Source of the DNA: Oleiphilus sp.
GTDB taxonomy: Bacteria; Pseudomonadota; Gammaproteobacteria; Pseudomonadales; Oleiphilaceae
Assembly: GCA_006212045.1 (NCBI GenBank)
Contig: PZPK01000001.1
Location: 62,001-126,000, forward strand
Length of the DNA stretch: 64,000 nt
Direction of reading: 5' to 3'
Below are positions 8,355 to 21,098 of the stretch, one piece after another; the stretch's first letter is position 1; each line of letters begins with the position of its first letter. The position numbers and the translations under genes are program-made. The notes below the pieces were generated by a model, which saw only the letters and a list, made by a program, of their open reading frames with translations, was not told the origin of the DNA and searched no databases.

Positions 8355-10421
8355 TTGTCCTTTAAACTCGAAATTGCAGATATTGACTGGATAGACGGCG
8401 AACCTCGTTCAAAATTATTTGAAGACGTTTACTATTCTCGCGAAGGAGGTCTGAACGAGAGCCAGCACGTATTCCTGCGACCTAACCGAATTCAGCAGAG
8501 GTTGACTGAAACCGATACAGGCAACACATTTACGATAGCCGAAACAGGCTTTGGCACCGGACTGAATTTCCTGGCGACACTGCAAGCCTGGCAGCAACTT
8601 CCGGAGCCTAAGAAAAACCTGCACTTTGTATCCGTAGAAAAATTCCCGCTGGACAAGGCGGGCATTGAAAAAGCGCACGCTTCCTTTCCAAGCTTGAGCA
8701 AACTCAGTGCAGAATTTCTGGCGCGCTATCCCATGCCAATCAAAGGCCCGCATACGCTTCAATTTAGCGGAGGCAGAGTCACATTGCTGCTGATCTTTGG
8801 AGATATTCAGGAAGAACTTGCTGGCTACCATTTTCGGGCCGACGCCTGGTATCTCGATGGCTTTAATCCATCGAGTAATGCCTCCATGTGGTCAGAAAGC
8901 CTGTTCGAAATCATCTCCAGGCACTCCCGGCCCGGAACAACCCTCTCAACATTCACATCCGCGGGTTTTGTTCGTCGAGGCCTCGCCGCGCTAGGGTTTA
9001 CAATGCAAAAGCGCAAGGGCTTTGGCTCGAAGAGGGAAATGCTTGTCGGTGAGCGAACAGCATCCGACGTGCTGGATTCCAGCTATTTCGCGGAAATCAG
9101 CTCCAACTGGGCTATTCCCGACGCCTCGTGCGGCTTTGAGCCGCCAACTCATTCAGCTTCGCCCGGGATACGCACGAAAGATACTGAAAGAAACAGCACG
9201 TGTGCCCCATATGATGTGGTGATAATCGGAGCAGGACTGTCAGGGCTTTGCTCTGCAATATCACTCGCCACCAAAGGTTATCAAACCTTAGTCATGGATC
9301 GCCGTAACGACGCCATGCAAGGGGCATCCGGTCAATCCAGCCTGATGATGTATGCAAAGTTGCCTGCGATCGTTAACAGAGAAGCAGAACTCATCGTCGC
9401 GGCGACGACATTTGCACAGCAGTTCTATCAGGAATTACAGACGCGACACCCGACCAGGCATTTTTGGGAAGCGACAGGGCTTTTACAGCTTGACTGGTCA
9501 TCAGTGGAGCAGAAGCAAAACGAAAAGCGCCATAGAAACCTTGAACTACCTACCGGATTCATGCAGAAACTGGATCGAGATCAGGCATCTGAGATGGCAG
9601 GGATCTCACTGGAAACCGGCGCTATATGGTTCCCTCAAAATGGCAGACTCTATCCGGCCGAATTTGCCAGGGCCTGCCTGGAGTCGACCGGGGTTGAAAC
9701 TTGCTTTGGGGAAGCGGCATCACATCTTGACTACTGCTCCCGGAAATCACTCTGGACTGTAACAAGCTCTTCCAGACAGGTGCAGGCACACCATGTCATC
9801 GTTGCAAATGCATATGAAGCAGATGTTTTCGAGCAAACCAAAGGTTTTCCGACCAATACCATCAGAGGCCAGGTAAGCACATTGTTTGAGCACCAGCATG
9901 CAAACCCGAAATGCATCTTGTGCGGAGAGGGGTATGTATCTGCCAATACAGACGGCAGCTTGCACATTGGTGCTACCTACGACCTGCAAGGTAGCTCTGA
10001 AAAATCAACAGCGGAAGACCATATGGAGAACATTGAAAAATGTGCGCGCTGGATGCCTTCAAACTGGCTGGATACAGCCCGCCTCAACTCGGCCAGATAT
10101 GAGTCTCGCGCAGGTATACGCTGCACCAGTCGTGACTACCAACCCCTGGTCGGGCAAGTACCTTTTCAGCCGGCGGTGTTGCAGGATTTCTCCTCTCTCA
10201 GAGTAGACCGGCATGCATGTAAGGCCGTCAAAGGCAAATTTTACCCTAAGCTCTACCTCAACATTGCGCACGGATCAAAAGGTGTGACCACTGCGCCCAT
10301 TGCAGCGGAGCTAATTTCCTCACTGATAGCAGGTACGCCAAGCCCTCTGGGCGCTAAACATCAGGAAATGCTGCACCCTGCCCGCTTTCTTATACGCGAC
10401 CTGATACGTGGAAAAATCTAG
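8355..10421 (+). CDS. mnmC: MnmC, bifunctional tRNA mnm5s2U biosynthesis enzyme
   Basis: The 688-residue protein has the two fused halves of MnmC. The N-terminal methyltransferase has the SAM-binding ETGFGTGLNFLA motif and YLDGFNPSSNASMW. The C-terminal FAD oxidase has a dinucleotide-binding VVIIGAGLSGLCSAISL and RAGIRCTSRDYQPLVG. The oxidase removes the carboxymethyl group from cmnm5(s2)U34 and the methylase then makes mnm5(s2)U34 in the tRNA wobble position. Length is near that of E. coli MnmC (668). The start is TTG at 8355 with a poor ribosome site; no better in-frame start is present downstream of the cyclophilin stop. Confidence 0.95.
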   Translation: MSFKLEIADIDWIDGEPRSKLFEDVYYSREGGLNESQHVFLRPNRIQQRLTETDTGNTFTIAETGFGTGLNFLATLQAWQQLPEPKKNLHFVSVEKFPLDKAGIEKAHASFPSLSKLSAEFLARYPMPIKGPHTLQFSGGRVTLLLIFGDIQEELAGYHFRADAWYLDGFNPSSNASMWSESLFEIISRHSRPGTTLSTFTSAGFVRRGLAALGFTMQKRKGFGSKREMLVGERTASDVLDSSYFAEISSNWAIPDASCGFEPPTHSASPGIRTKDTERNSTCAPYDVVIIGAGLSGLCSAISLATKGYQTLVMDRRNDAMQGASGQSSLMMYAKLPAIVNREAELIVAATTFAQQFYQELQTRHPTRHFWEATGLLQLDWSSVEQKQNEKRHRNLELPTGFMQKLDRDQASEMAGISLETGAIWFPQNGRLYPAEFARACLESTGVETCFGEAASHLDYCSRKSLWTVTSSSRQVQAHHVIVANAYEADVFEQTKGFPTNTIRGQVSTLFEHQHANPKCILCGEGYVSANTDGSLHIGATYDLQGSSEKSTAEDHMENIEKCARWMPSNWLDTARLNSARYESRAGIRCTSRDYQPLVGQVPFQPAVLQDFSSLRVDRHACKAVKGKFYPKLYLNIAHGSKGVTTAPIAAELISSLIAGTPSPLGAKHQEMLHPARFLIRDLIRGKI

Positions 10422-10433
10422 CGCCCTGATCCA

Positions 10434-12986
10434 TCAAGGCTCTGGGCTGAGCATCCTGCCATCTGGTGCAAACGCCGAAATACGATAAGTTGTGCTGCCA
10501 TCTCCAGAGGTATGATTCTCGCTCCACAGAACCAGAAATTTATCATCCCCGATTGCCAGCAGATCAATTGGCTCGTCCACGCCCGCTGTACCAAACTGAA
10601 CACTCGATTTGAGATCTGCCGACTCTTCAATATCAAACACAGAGAAAAAGGCATCCTGCGCGCCACCTTTGCCAAGCTGGCCATCCAGAACGCCTTCCGT
10701 ATAACCCGTTACCGCGATCACTTCTCTCTCATCCAGAATTGCAAGATCGACGGCGAAATCATTCGCGCCGGTGGCGATAAAGGTACTTGATGAGCCTGCA
10801 TTGCTGTCGCGAAAGGTACTGAGCGCCACATCTTGTGTACCTGAATTCGTCGCGCTTCCTGTCGACGGGTTTCGAAGGCCATGGCTAAGTATAAAATAAC
10901 TATTGCCGTTGTCGGTGCGATCAATCGCTTTAAAACTGTGCACTTGCGTCGATCCGAGCTCTGGCGTCTCCTCCATTGCGTCGGAATCAAGACCGGAACT
11001 ATCGAGAGCCTGAACAAAACTGCGTTTGCCATCCAGCCCGTCCAGAGCTAACGCATAGGACTGCGATGAGCCTGGGGCAAACCCCAAAACCGTGTTGTCT
11101 TCAGTCCCACCAACGAACCGGGACCAGACTAGCCTGCTACCGTCGTCCCCCATATCCAAACGGTAAACAAAGCCGTCAGCACCTCCGCGGTTCACCTGCT
11201 CACTGGGTGTGCTATCGAACACCTGACCAGTGGTTTGGCCAAACACGTAAAGTTTCGCATCCTTAAATGCGACACCTTCGACGATATCGTCTTCCTCTGT
11301 ACCAAACTGGGAATGGCCCAGGAAATCAAACATGCCATCGGTATCAAGTCGATAACTGCTCACGAGGAAATCGCTGCCACCCCGGTGAAAATCGCCAACA
11401 CGCCCATTCACTTCAGTCACCAGTGAAAGTATTCCATCCCCAACGTCAGAGAAAACAATATCTTTCGCAACGATGTCGGTACCTGCCTGAGCCAATACAA
11501 TCTCGTCTGAGCTGTCCAGCAGCGTATAAGGGTCCGCATTTCGATAGTAGCCGGAGACCACAACGTACTGATCTCCAACCCCGTTTTCTGCCTGTTTAAT
11601 GACGTACACCCGACCCTGCGGATCAGACGACAAGGCCACGGCTGCTACTTCATCACCGCTTAAAAGTACAATTTCATTATCCGGATTACGCTCTGAAGGC
11701 CATTCATTGATCACGATTTCACTCGGATCAAACTCCTTGTATTCATCCACTTCCGAGGTAAGTTGTATGCGGCGATCCAGACCGAGTGGCTGGTCCACGC
11801 TCTCTGAGAGTATATCTACGCCGATAGTGGCATCATTTGCATCTGCGGGGAAAACAACAACACCGGATTCTGGCACCAAAGTAAATGAGTCTGATGAAGC
11901 AGTGGTCTCAGTGTCATCGATGAAGAAATGCAGTTCCTGCCCCGAACTCTCACCCGCAAGTGACACTGGCACAGAAACGAAATCCCCCACATTCACAACC
12001 GTGTCGACCGGGTCAATCTCCACCTGCGGTTCATTATCAATCAGCACCACTTCTTGCGTTGCAATCGGCTCATAGTTTACCAGTCCCCCAACCCGGTCAT
12101 AGATTTCAATCTCGAGATGCTCCTCATCTTCAATGGAAAAATCATCAATCGCTTTAACCGGTATGAAACAAATACGTTCACCCGGATCAAACTCAAACTC
12201 CCCTTCCGCGACCACAAAATCCACGTCGGGCCGGGCTTTATCGAAGTTATTCGATCCGATTTCTGACTCTGTTTCCCTGTAATTGGAAATGATTCGATAC
12301 TTGAAGGCGACAGCACTACTGTGCCTTACACTTAAACGCACCTGAAATATATTCGTGTACGTGGTATAGCCGTTCACCTCTTCCACAACAGGAAAAGGAT
12401 AATCCTTGAATGTCTTGCAATAATCGCCGTCGTTACCTCTTCGGATGTTCCTGATGGCATTATTGTAAATCCCTAGATTTTCCCGGCCTTCCGTTATTTT
12501 GGTGTCACCCTGATACGTGAGTTCGTTCTGATAAAGCGTATATTCATATTGTTTGACAACTGTGTTCACGCCATCACTGACTTCGAGATAAAAAGCCGAT
12601 TTTATCGGACTGAAACTTTCGAAGTCCTGATCTTCAGGCAAGCCGGGCAAGCCTCTTAAACGAAACGCTGGCTTCGCACCATCTGTCACCTCGATAGTGA
12701 AATCGAGGTGATTTACTGCGTCAGGCACCTCGAAATCATACCCTCCCGGCGCTTCTTTTAAGTATCGATACCGATAGGGCGCCTGCCCGCCTTTAACGCC
12801 AAACTCGACATTGTATTCGGCGCCGATATAAACGCGGTTGCTGGTCGAACCTATAATATCGAGCGGCCCATGGGCGCCATCAGAATCAGCCGGAATCTCG
12901 GTTTCACATCCCGACAGGCAAACCAGAGCCAGCAAGACTAAAAAAGATTTGTTCAGGTTGGAGAAGTCAGAAAGACAACGCATCAT
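10434..12986 (-). CDS. Large lipoprotein with Calx-beta-like repeats and a propeller-like C-terminal half
   Basis: The 850-residue product starts with a type II signal peptide ending in LSGC, lipid-accepting Cys27. Residues about 35-165 look like an immunoglobulin-like or cadherin-like region (YGVKGGQAPYRYRYL-type). About 190-410 resemble two Calx-beta units, with FDPGERICFIPVKAIDD, EDEEHLEIEI and a second copy around VVFPADANDATIGVDIL. From about 440 to the end there are repeated short strands of the kind KLYVFGQTTGQVFD and GADGFVYRLDMGDDGSRLVWSRF, like SBBP/beta-propeller proteins. It is probably a surface or periplasmic adhesion or binding protein. No catalytic motif is visible, and it is convergent with mnmC. 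Confidence 0.78.
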   Translation of the reverse strand: MMRCLSDFSNLNKSFLVLLALVCLSGCETEIPADSDGAHGPLDIIGSTSNRVYIGAEYNVEFGVKGGQAPYRYRYLKEAPGGYDFEVPDAVNHLDFTIEVTDGAKPAFRLRGLPGLPEDQDFESFSPIKSAFYLEVSDGVNTVVKQYEYTLYQNELTYQGDTKITEGRENLGIYNNAIRNIRRGNDGDYCKTFKDYPFPVVEEVNGYTTYTNIFQVRLSVRHSSAVAFKYRIISNYRETESEIGSNNFDKARPDVDFVVAEGEFEFDPGERICFIPVKAIDDFSIEDEEHLEIEIYDRVGGLVNYEPIATQEVVLIDNEPQVEIDPVDTVVNVGDFVSVPVSLAGESSGQELHFFIDDTETTASSDSFTLVPESGVVVFPADANDATIGVDILSESVDQPLGLDRRIQLTSEVDEYKEFDPSEIVINEWPSERNPDNEIVLLSGDEVAAVALSSDPQGRVYVIKQAENGVGDQYVVVSGYYRNADPYTLLDSSDEIVLAQAGTDIVAKDIVFSDVGDGILSLVTEVNGRVGDFHRGGSDFLVSSYRLDTDGMFDFLGHSQFGTEEDDIVEGVAFKDAKLYVFGQTTGQVFDSTPSEQVNRGGADGFVYRLDMGDDGSRLVWSRFVGGTEDNTVLGFAPGSSQSYALALDGLDGKRSFVQALDSSGLDSDAMEETPELGSTQVHSFKAIDRTDNGNSYFILSHGLRNPSTGSATNSGTQDVALSTFRDSNAGSSSTFIATGANDFAVDLAILDEREVIAVTGYTEGVLDGQLGKGGAQDAFFSVFDIEESADLKSSVQFGTAGVDEPIDLLAIGDDKFLVLWSENHTSGDGSTTYRISAFAPDGRMLSPEP

Positions 12987-13125
12987 AATTTGGGATACAG
13001 GCCAAGCATTTATGTGGTTTCAGATAATATTAAAGGTACCGGCGTTAGGACAGCACAACGTACAGGGAATGTTTCATCGGTCACACTAATAAAGGCTTTT
13101 ACAGACCATGTGCAGCTTTCGGGTG

Positions 13126-16070
<2,945 letters not shown>

Positions 16071-16108
16071 AGTGAAGTAATTAATTCCAATAGCAGTTAG
16101 CAGATAAG

Positions 16109-16174
16109 GCGTGTTGGATCAGGTGTCCTTGCTAGACGCAACACGCTGGAATAGCTCGAACACTTACCAGTGTT
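16109..16174. repeat. Two inverted repeats between smc and zipA
   Basis: The 177-base gap between smc and zipA holds an 8-bp inverted repeat (GCGTGTTG at 16109-16116 and CAACACGC at 16139-16146) and a compact hairpin AACACT-TACC-AGTGTT at 16159-16174. Neither is followed by a U tract on the minus strand, so they are not clear terminators. They could attenuate smc read-through into zipA or bind a protein. Confidence 0.4.
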
Positions 16175-16247
16175 ATAGTAACGATAAATGAGCGACGAGG
16201 CCAAGGCAATCCTACCCAGCCGCAAGCAAATGGAGATTAAATATACG

Positions 16248-19200
16248 TTATGCTTCGGCCAGGGCTGCAGCCTCATCCACATCAACAGAGACAAGTCTTG
16301 AAACGCCAGGCTCACTCATCGTCACCCCCATCAGCTGATCTGCCTTTTCCATCGACACCTTGTTATGCGTGATATAGATAAACTGTACACGCTCAGACAT
16401 TTCCTTGACCATCGCCGCAAAGCGGCCAACATTGGCATCATCCAGAGGTGCATCAACTTCGTCCAGCATACAAAATGGTGCCGGATTCAGCTCAAAGATC
16501 GCAAAAATCAGGGCGATTGCTGTCAAAGCTTTTTCTCCCCCCGATAGCAGATGAATAGTGGAATTTTTCTTACCGGGTGGACGGGCAATAATCGCAACAC
16601 CCGTTTCCAGCAAATCATCATCGGTCAGTTCAAGGCTGGCACTTCCACCGCCGAATATTTTTGGAAACAGGCGTTGAAGCCCTTCGTTAACCTGATCATA
16701 GGTCTCGCGGAAACGTGCTCTTGTTTCACGATCAATTTTTCTGATCGCCTCTAGCAGCATATCCAGTGCGCTGGTCAACTCTTCATGCTGCGCGTCCAGG
16801 TATTCCTTGCGTTCAGATTGCTCTTTGAACTCATCCAGCGCCGCCAGGTTGATCGCACCAAGCCTTTGAATACGGGTTGCAAGCGTTTCCAATCGCTCAG
16901 AAAGGATTATTGCCTGATCCTGATCGTCCAGATTGTCGAGCACAGTTTGAAGCTCAAAATCCTGTTCTTCGATTTTTTCGATGCAGGCCCGCTGACGCAT
17001 CTCGAGCGCCTGTTTTTCCAAGCGCAATTCATTCAAGGACTCTCTCAGCGCAACCACATCACTTTCACACTGCTGACGTCGATGTTCGCACTGCCGCACG
17101 TGCTCTGCGATCCGCTCCAACTCGACCCGGGACTGCCCCATGCGCTCCTCAATGGCAATGCGCGATTCAAGTAAACCCTCCAGCTGAGCCCCTGCAAATT
17201 CAACCGCCTCCTCGTCTTCCTCAACCGATCCGAGTTCGGAGAACGCCTGCTCTACCCGCTGCTCGTCTTCCCTGAGGCGCCGTAAACTCAGTTCGAGCAA
17301 ATTGCGCTTGCTATGCTTTTCCTGCTGCGCCAGTTCGAGCGCATGGACTTCGCCCTGCACCCGCCTCAACTCCCGACTGTGATGCTCCAAAGCACTTCGA
17401 ATTGCTTCGCGCTGCTCCAACCGGCTCTCTCGTTCCAGGGTAGTAGAATCCAGTTCGTTTAAAACCTCCTCCAGAACAGCCTCTTCCTGGCGCAAAGCCT
17501 CCTGCTCACGCTCCAGCTGTGCCTGGACCGAATCCAGCTCAGTCCGGTTTTTATCCATCCTCAGGGTGCGTTGTTCCGTTCTTGCTTCATGCGCACTCTT
17601 CATGGAGGAAATCCGCGCATGCTCGGCTTCCAGCGTTCGGACATCCCCGGCGAGATCGGAAGCCCTTTTCTCAACATCTTCCAGAGCCGACTCCAATGTT
17701 TGCAGCTCGACTTCAGCGACGGCAATTCGGTCTTTTGCCTCATTTAACACGAGCTCCAACTCGCGGATCTGCACTTCCCGTTTAACAATCCCCGTGCGTT
17801 CGGGCTCAGGTTTAAAATAGCGCGTCCAGTGCCTGGACATCCAGGTGCCATCAGGCGTAATCACCGTCGCCCCATCTGGTAACTGCTCCAAAAGGCCTTT
17901 TGCAGCCTCACCATCCGGTGCCGTGTGAATCTGATTGAACATTGCAACAAAGGGCGCTGCGCCTTCCACAACGGATGACAGGGTATCCGGCTTGGGTGAA
18001 ATGCTCTGGCAGTCCGGATTTGCCAGACAGATACCAGTAGCAAGCTGCTCCAACACCGCGTTTGGTAACACAAGATCATCCGTAGCAATGGCGTGCAGGC
18101 CTGGCCCCAAAACATGCTCTACCGCAAGATCCCAGCCCTCAGCTATGTTCATGTCGGAGAAAATGCGCGCATTAACGTCCAGCCCTGCCTCTTGCAACAA
18201 TGTTCCATCTTCATCGGCATGCTGTGCTGTCGCCTGACTTTGTAGAGACACCAGCGAAGCATGAATCGCCTCTTTTTTATTCAACTCAGAGACCTGATCC
18301 TCTCGCACGCGGCGCAGCACTTTCTGCTTCTCCAGGGATTCACTTCTGGCACGGGACATCGCTTCCAATTGCTGCTGCTTGTCTTCTATTTCCTGTTCCA
18401 GCTCGTCCAGTTGTGCCGCCAGCAAATGAAACTCTTCGTTATCAATCAGACCTGAAAGCTCTTCACGCTCCTGCTTCAGCACAAGGATGCGATTGCTTTT
18501 TTCTTCACAACCTGACACCAGCCGCTCAATCGTTGCCTCGGCCTTATCTCTTATTCTGGCATTATCGCGGTATCGCTGATCGAAAATCTCCCATGCCTGC
18601 TGCCAGTGTTTCTGCTCTTCTTCTTTTTCTTCGAGCGCGGCCCGACTTTCCTCAAGCCTTTCCTGCTGGAGACCCAACTCTGGCACCAGAATCTCGGCAT
18701 CATCCTTTTTCTCGATCAGCTCTTGCTCCGTCTCCCTGATCCTTTCTGTGATATTTGCTTTTTCCATTGCCAATCGTGCCTTGGACGACACTTGCTGCTC
18801 TATCCGCTCCTTGCGATACCTGATGTCCTGCTCCAACTTCGCGATTTCAGAACCAATCTCGTAAAACTTGCCCTGTATTCGGGAAAACTCTTCCTGGCGC
18901 GCTTCGTGTTCCAGCCGATTCCGTTCGATCTCGGATTCTTTTTCAGTGCGTTCGAGCACCGCTTTCTCGATCTGGTTTTCCCGCTCGGCAAGTGTGCGCT
19001 CCATCTGCTGCTTTGAAGCGTCCAGCTCCTGCCATTGAATGGCCTGCAACTTGGCGTGACAGATTCGCTCTTCTTTTTTGTACTCCCTGAATCTCTCTGC
19101 CGCCTTGGCCTGTCGCTGCAAATGGGCCAATTGCTTGCCCAGCTCTTCCCGAATATCGGTTAATCGATCCAGATTTTCCTGAGTACGGGCAATACGGTTT

Positions 19201-19742
19201 TCCGTATCGCGACGGCGCTCTTTATACTTGGAAATGCCCGCAGCCTCTTCGAGATAGACGCGCAATTCTTCAGGCTTGGACTCTATCAGCTTTGATATCA
19301 TGCCCTGCTCAATAATGGCATAGCTGCGCGGCCCCATACCGGTTCCCAGAAACAGGTCCGTCACATCCCGGCGACGACACTTTGAACCATTCAAATAGTA
19401 TTGGGACAGACCTTCCCGCGTCACCTTGCGCTTCACTGAAATTTCCGAAAAACCGGCATACTCTCCGCTCAGTTTTCCAGCGCTGTTATCAAAGATCAGT
19501 TCAATCGAGGCTTGACCCACAGGCTGACGCACGGAGGATCCATTAAAAATAACGTCGGTCATGGATTCTCCGCGAAGGTTTTTCGCAGAACTTTCACCCA
19601 TCACCCACCGCACAGCATCAATCACATTGGATTTTCCGCACCCATTGGGCCCCACGATCGCCGTCATATTGTTGGGCAATGAGACGGTAGTTGCGTCTAC
19701 AAATGACTTGAAACCGGCCAGTTTAATTGACTTTAACCGCAT
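16248..19742 (-). CDS. smc: Chromosome segregation/condensation ATPase SMC
   Basis: The 1164-residue protein has the classic SMC build. The N-terminal Walker A GPNGCGKSN is at 31-39. Two long coiled-coil arms (about 170-500 and 660-1000) flank a hinge (about 505-655, with AEGWDLAVEHVLGPGLHAI). The C-terminal head carries the signature LLSGGEKALTA and Walker B FCMLDEVDAPLDDAN. It extrudes and organises DNA loops for chromosome condensation and segregation; partners ScpA/ScpB are not in the window. The R-loop and D-loop are intact. It heads the smc-zipA-ligA group. Confidence 0.98.
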   Translation of the reverse strand: MRLKSIKLAGFKSFVDATTVSLPNNMTAIVGPNGCGKSNVIDAVRWVMGESSAKNLRGESMTDVIFNGSSVRQPVGQASIELIFDNSAGKLSGEYAGFSEISVKRKVTREGLSQYYLNGSKCRRRDVTDLFLGTGMGPRSYAIIEQGMISKLIESKPEELRVYLEEAAGISKYKERRRDTENRIARTQENLDRLTDIREELGKQLAHLQRQAKAAERFREYKKEERICHAKLQAIQWQELDASKQQMERTLAERENQIEKAVLERTEKESEIERNRLEHEARQEEFSRIQGKFYEIGSEIAKLEQDIRYRKERIEQQVSSKARLAMEKANITERIRETEQELIEKKDDAEILVPELGLQQERLEESRAALEEKEEEQKHWQQAWEIFDQRYRDNARIRDKAEATIERLVSGCEEKSNRILVLKQEREELSGLIDNEEFHLLAAQLDELEQEIEDKQQQLEAMSRARSESLEKQKVLRRVREDQVSELNKKEAIHASLVSLQSQATAQHADEDGTLLQEAGLDVNARIFSDMNIAEGWDLAVEHVLGPGLHAIATDDLVLPNAVLEQLATGICLANPDCQSISPKPDTLSSVVEGAAPFVAMFNQIHTAPDGEAAKGLLEQLPDGATVITPDGTWMSRHWTRYFKPEPERTGIVKREVQIRELELVLNEAKDRIAVAEVELQTLESALEDVEKRASDLAGDVRTLEAEHARISSMKSAHEARTEQRTLRMDKNRTELDSVQAQLEREQEALRQEEAVLEEVLNELDSTTLERESRLEQREAIRSALEHHSRELRRVQGEVHALELAQQEKHSKRNLLELSLRRLREDEQRVEQAFSELGSVEEDEEAVEFAGAQLEGLLESRIAIEERMGQSRVELERIAEHVRQCEHRRQQCESDVVALRESLNELRLEKQALEMRQRACIEKIEEQDFELQTVLDNLDDQDQAIILSERLETLATRIQRLGAINLAALDEFKEQSERKEYLDAQHEELTSALDMLLEAIRKIDRETRARFRETYDQVNEGLQRLFPKIFGGGSASLELTDDDLLETGVAIIARPPGKKNSTIHLLSGGEKALTAIALIFAIFELNPAPFCMLDEVDAPLDDANVGRFAAMVKEMSERVQFIYITHNKVSMEKADQLMGVTMSEPGVSRLVSVDVDEAAALAEA

Positions 19743-20111
19743 CGGTTTGTTCTCTTGATCTTCACTTATATCAACCTGTTTGGGCCTGAATGACGGCGAC
19801 GGTGTGGGCTGGATCCAGTCGGCAGGGGAAACCCCAAGCCACCAAAAGTCGTCGATTCTAGATCAGATGACGGCGAGTGAAAACCTTTCGTCAACACCGT
19901 ACTCCTGTTCGGCCAGAAAACCGTCTTATTTTTGACAGACTCCTAATCATTGGCATGAAATAAATTGCCGCTTTTTTGACACAAAGCCTTTTAATACCAA
20001 GACGAAATTACGATATACAACTGTTTTATATCTTTTTTTTTAACCTGGCACGCATATCGCTTTAACTCCATTAGCGTCGTATAGACATCCAAGTAGAGAG
20101 AGATCAGCGCA
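19743..20111. other. Divergent intergenic region between smc and the diguanylate cyclase
   Basis: This 369-base region contains the outward promoters of smc and of the cyclase gene. The cyclase side is AT-rich (about 19930-20045), including an 8-base T run ending at about 20041, and ends in a sigma-54-type element at 20045-20061. I see no hidden gene or RNA structure that I can support. Confidence 0.5.
20045..20061 (+). promoter_or_regulatory. Sigma-54 (RpoN) type -24/-12 promoter
   Basis: CTGGCACG, four bases, then TCGCT matches the known consensus YTGGCACG-N4-TTGCW with one mismatch (C for T in TTGC). The GG (20047-20048) and GC (20059-20060) dinucleotides are exactly 12 bases apart. Transcription would begin near 20072, giving a 40-base leader with GAGAGAG before the ATG at 20112. 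Activity would need an enhancer-binding protein; I did not identify its site. Confidence 0.6.
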
Positions 20112-21080
20112 ATGCACAATTCTGAAGACAACACTGACACCATTGATTTCCAGAAGGCGAAAATTGTATCGACCTACAATGAAATGACGCGAAACTATGC
20201 AGACAAAGACGACTTAATCTCGAAACTTACACGCAAACTGCAAACATCCCTGGACACCAGAAAAATCGTTGAGCTGTTCAGTGATGAGCTGGCCAACACC
20301 ATCGATTATCGCCAATTCAGCTTTGAGAATGAAGATGGCGTCGCATTCGTCTCCGGTGATAGCTCTGGCATTCATTCGTGTCAGTTTAATCTGACGCTGG
20401 ACCATACCGTATTGGGCTCAATCAAGCTTTCACGGAAGAAACGCTTTATGGAAGAAGAGCTGGCAATCATTGAACGTCTGGCAAGCACTCTGGTATTTCC
20501 GCTTAATAATGCGCGACTTTATCACGCCGCTTTGCAATCAGCCCTGATCGACGAACTTACGGGACTAGGCAACAAACGCGCTCTTCAATCTGACCTGCAC
20601 CGTGAAGCAGAGCGTTCTGTTCGAAGCAAAAAACCATTCTCGCTTATGTTACTGGATATTGACCATTTCAAGAAAATCAATGACACACATGGCCACCCTG
20701 CAGGAGACCATGTGCTGAAAAATCTGGCTCGGACCTTACAAAGCTGCGCAAGACAGAGTGATTTATGTTTCCGCTATGGCGGAGAAGAGTTCCTGGTGAT
20801 TCTTGATAACGCCAGCAGCCTTCAAGCGGCGCTGATCAGCGAAAGATTCCGCTGCGTTATTGCGGAACAGAACATCTATTTTGGCAACAAGGCCATTCCG
20901 GTAACTGCCAGCATCGGCTGTGCTACGTTTCGACCAGGGGAACCCCTGGAAAACCTGATCGCCAGAGCCGACAAGGCCCTTTATTCGGCAAAAGGTACCG
21001 GACGAAACAAATGCGTTTGCGCTGAAGATATGGGCGAGGCGCCGAACCGACGCAAGACAGGCCTGACCAAAAGCGCCTGA
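20112..21080 (+). CDS. Diguanylate cyclase (GAF-like plus GGDEF domain)
   Basis: The 322-residue protein has a GAF-like N-terminal half (about 40-135, with SLDTRKIVELFSDELANTIDYR) and a C-terminal GGDEF domain (about 145-305). The active-site motif is GGEEF at 223-227, a functional variant that makes c-di-GMP from two GTP. An inhibitory I-site, RQSD at 214-217, sits the standard five residues upstream, so product inhibition is expected. No membrane segment is seen. The sigma-54-type promoter upstream suggests regulated expression. It is convergent with rluB; its ligand is unknown. Confidence 0.92.
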   Translation: MHNSEDNTDTIDFQKAKIVSTYNEMTRNYADKDDLISKLTRKLQTSLDTRKIVELFSDELANTIDYRQFSFENEDGVAFVSGDSSGIHSCQFNLTLDHTVLGSIKLSRKKRFMEEELAIIERLASTLVFPLNNARLYHAALQSALIDELTGLGNKRALQSDLHREAERSVRSKKPFSLMLLDIDHFKKINDTHGHPAGDHVLKNLARTLQSCARQSDLCFRYGGEEFLVILDNASSLQAALISERFRCVIAEQNIYFGNKAIPVTASIGCATFRPGEPLENLIARADKALYSAKGTGRNKCVCAEDMGEAPNRRKTGLTKSA

Positions 21081-21098
21081 TCAGGCCCTGGAAGAGGA

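Noticed and set aside
18200-18739. A 179-codon frame antisense to smc, and similar long antisense frames in smc
   Set aside because: They are shadows of the coiled-coil codon bias of smc and have no start signals or recognisable domains.
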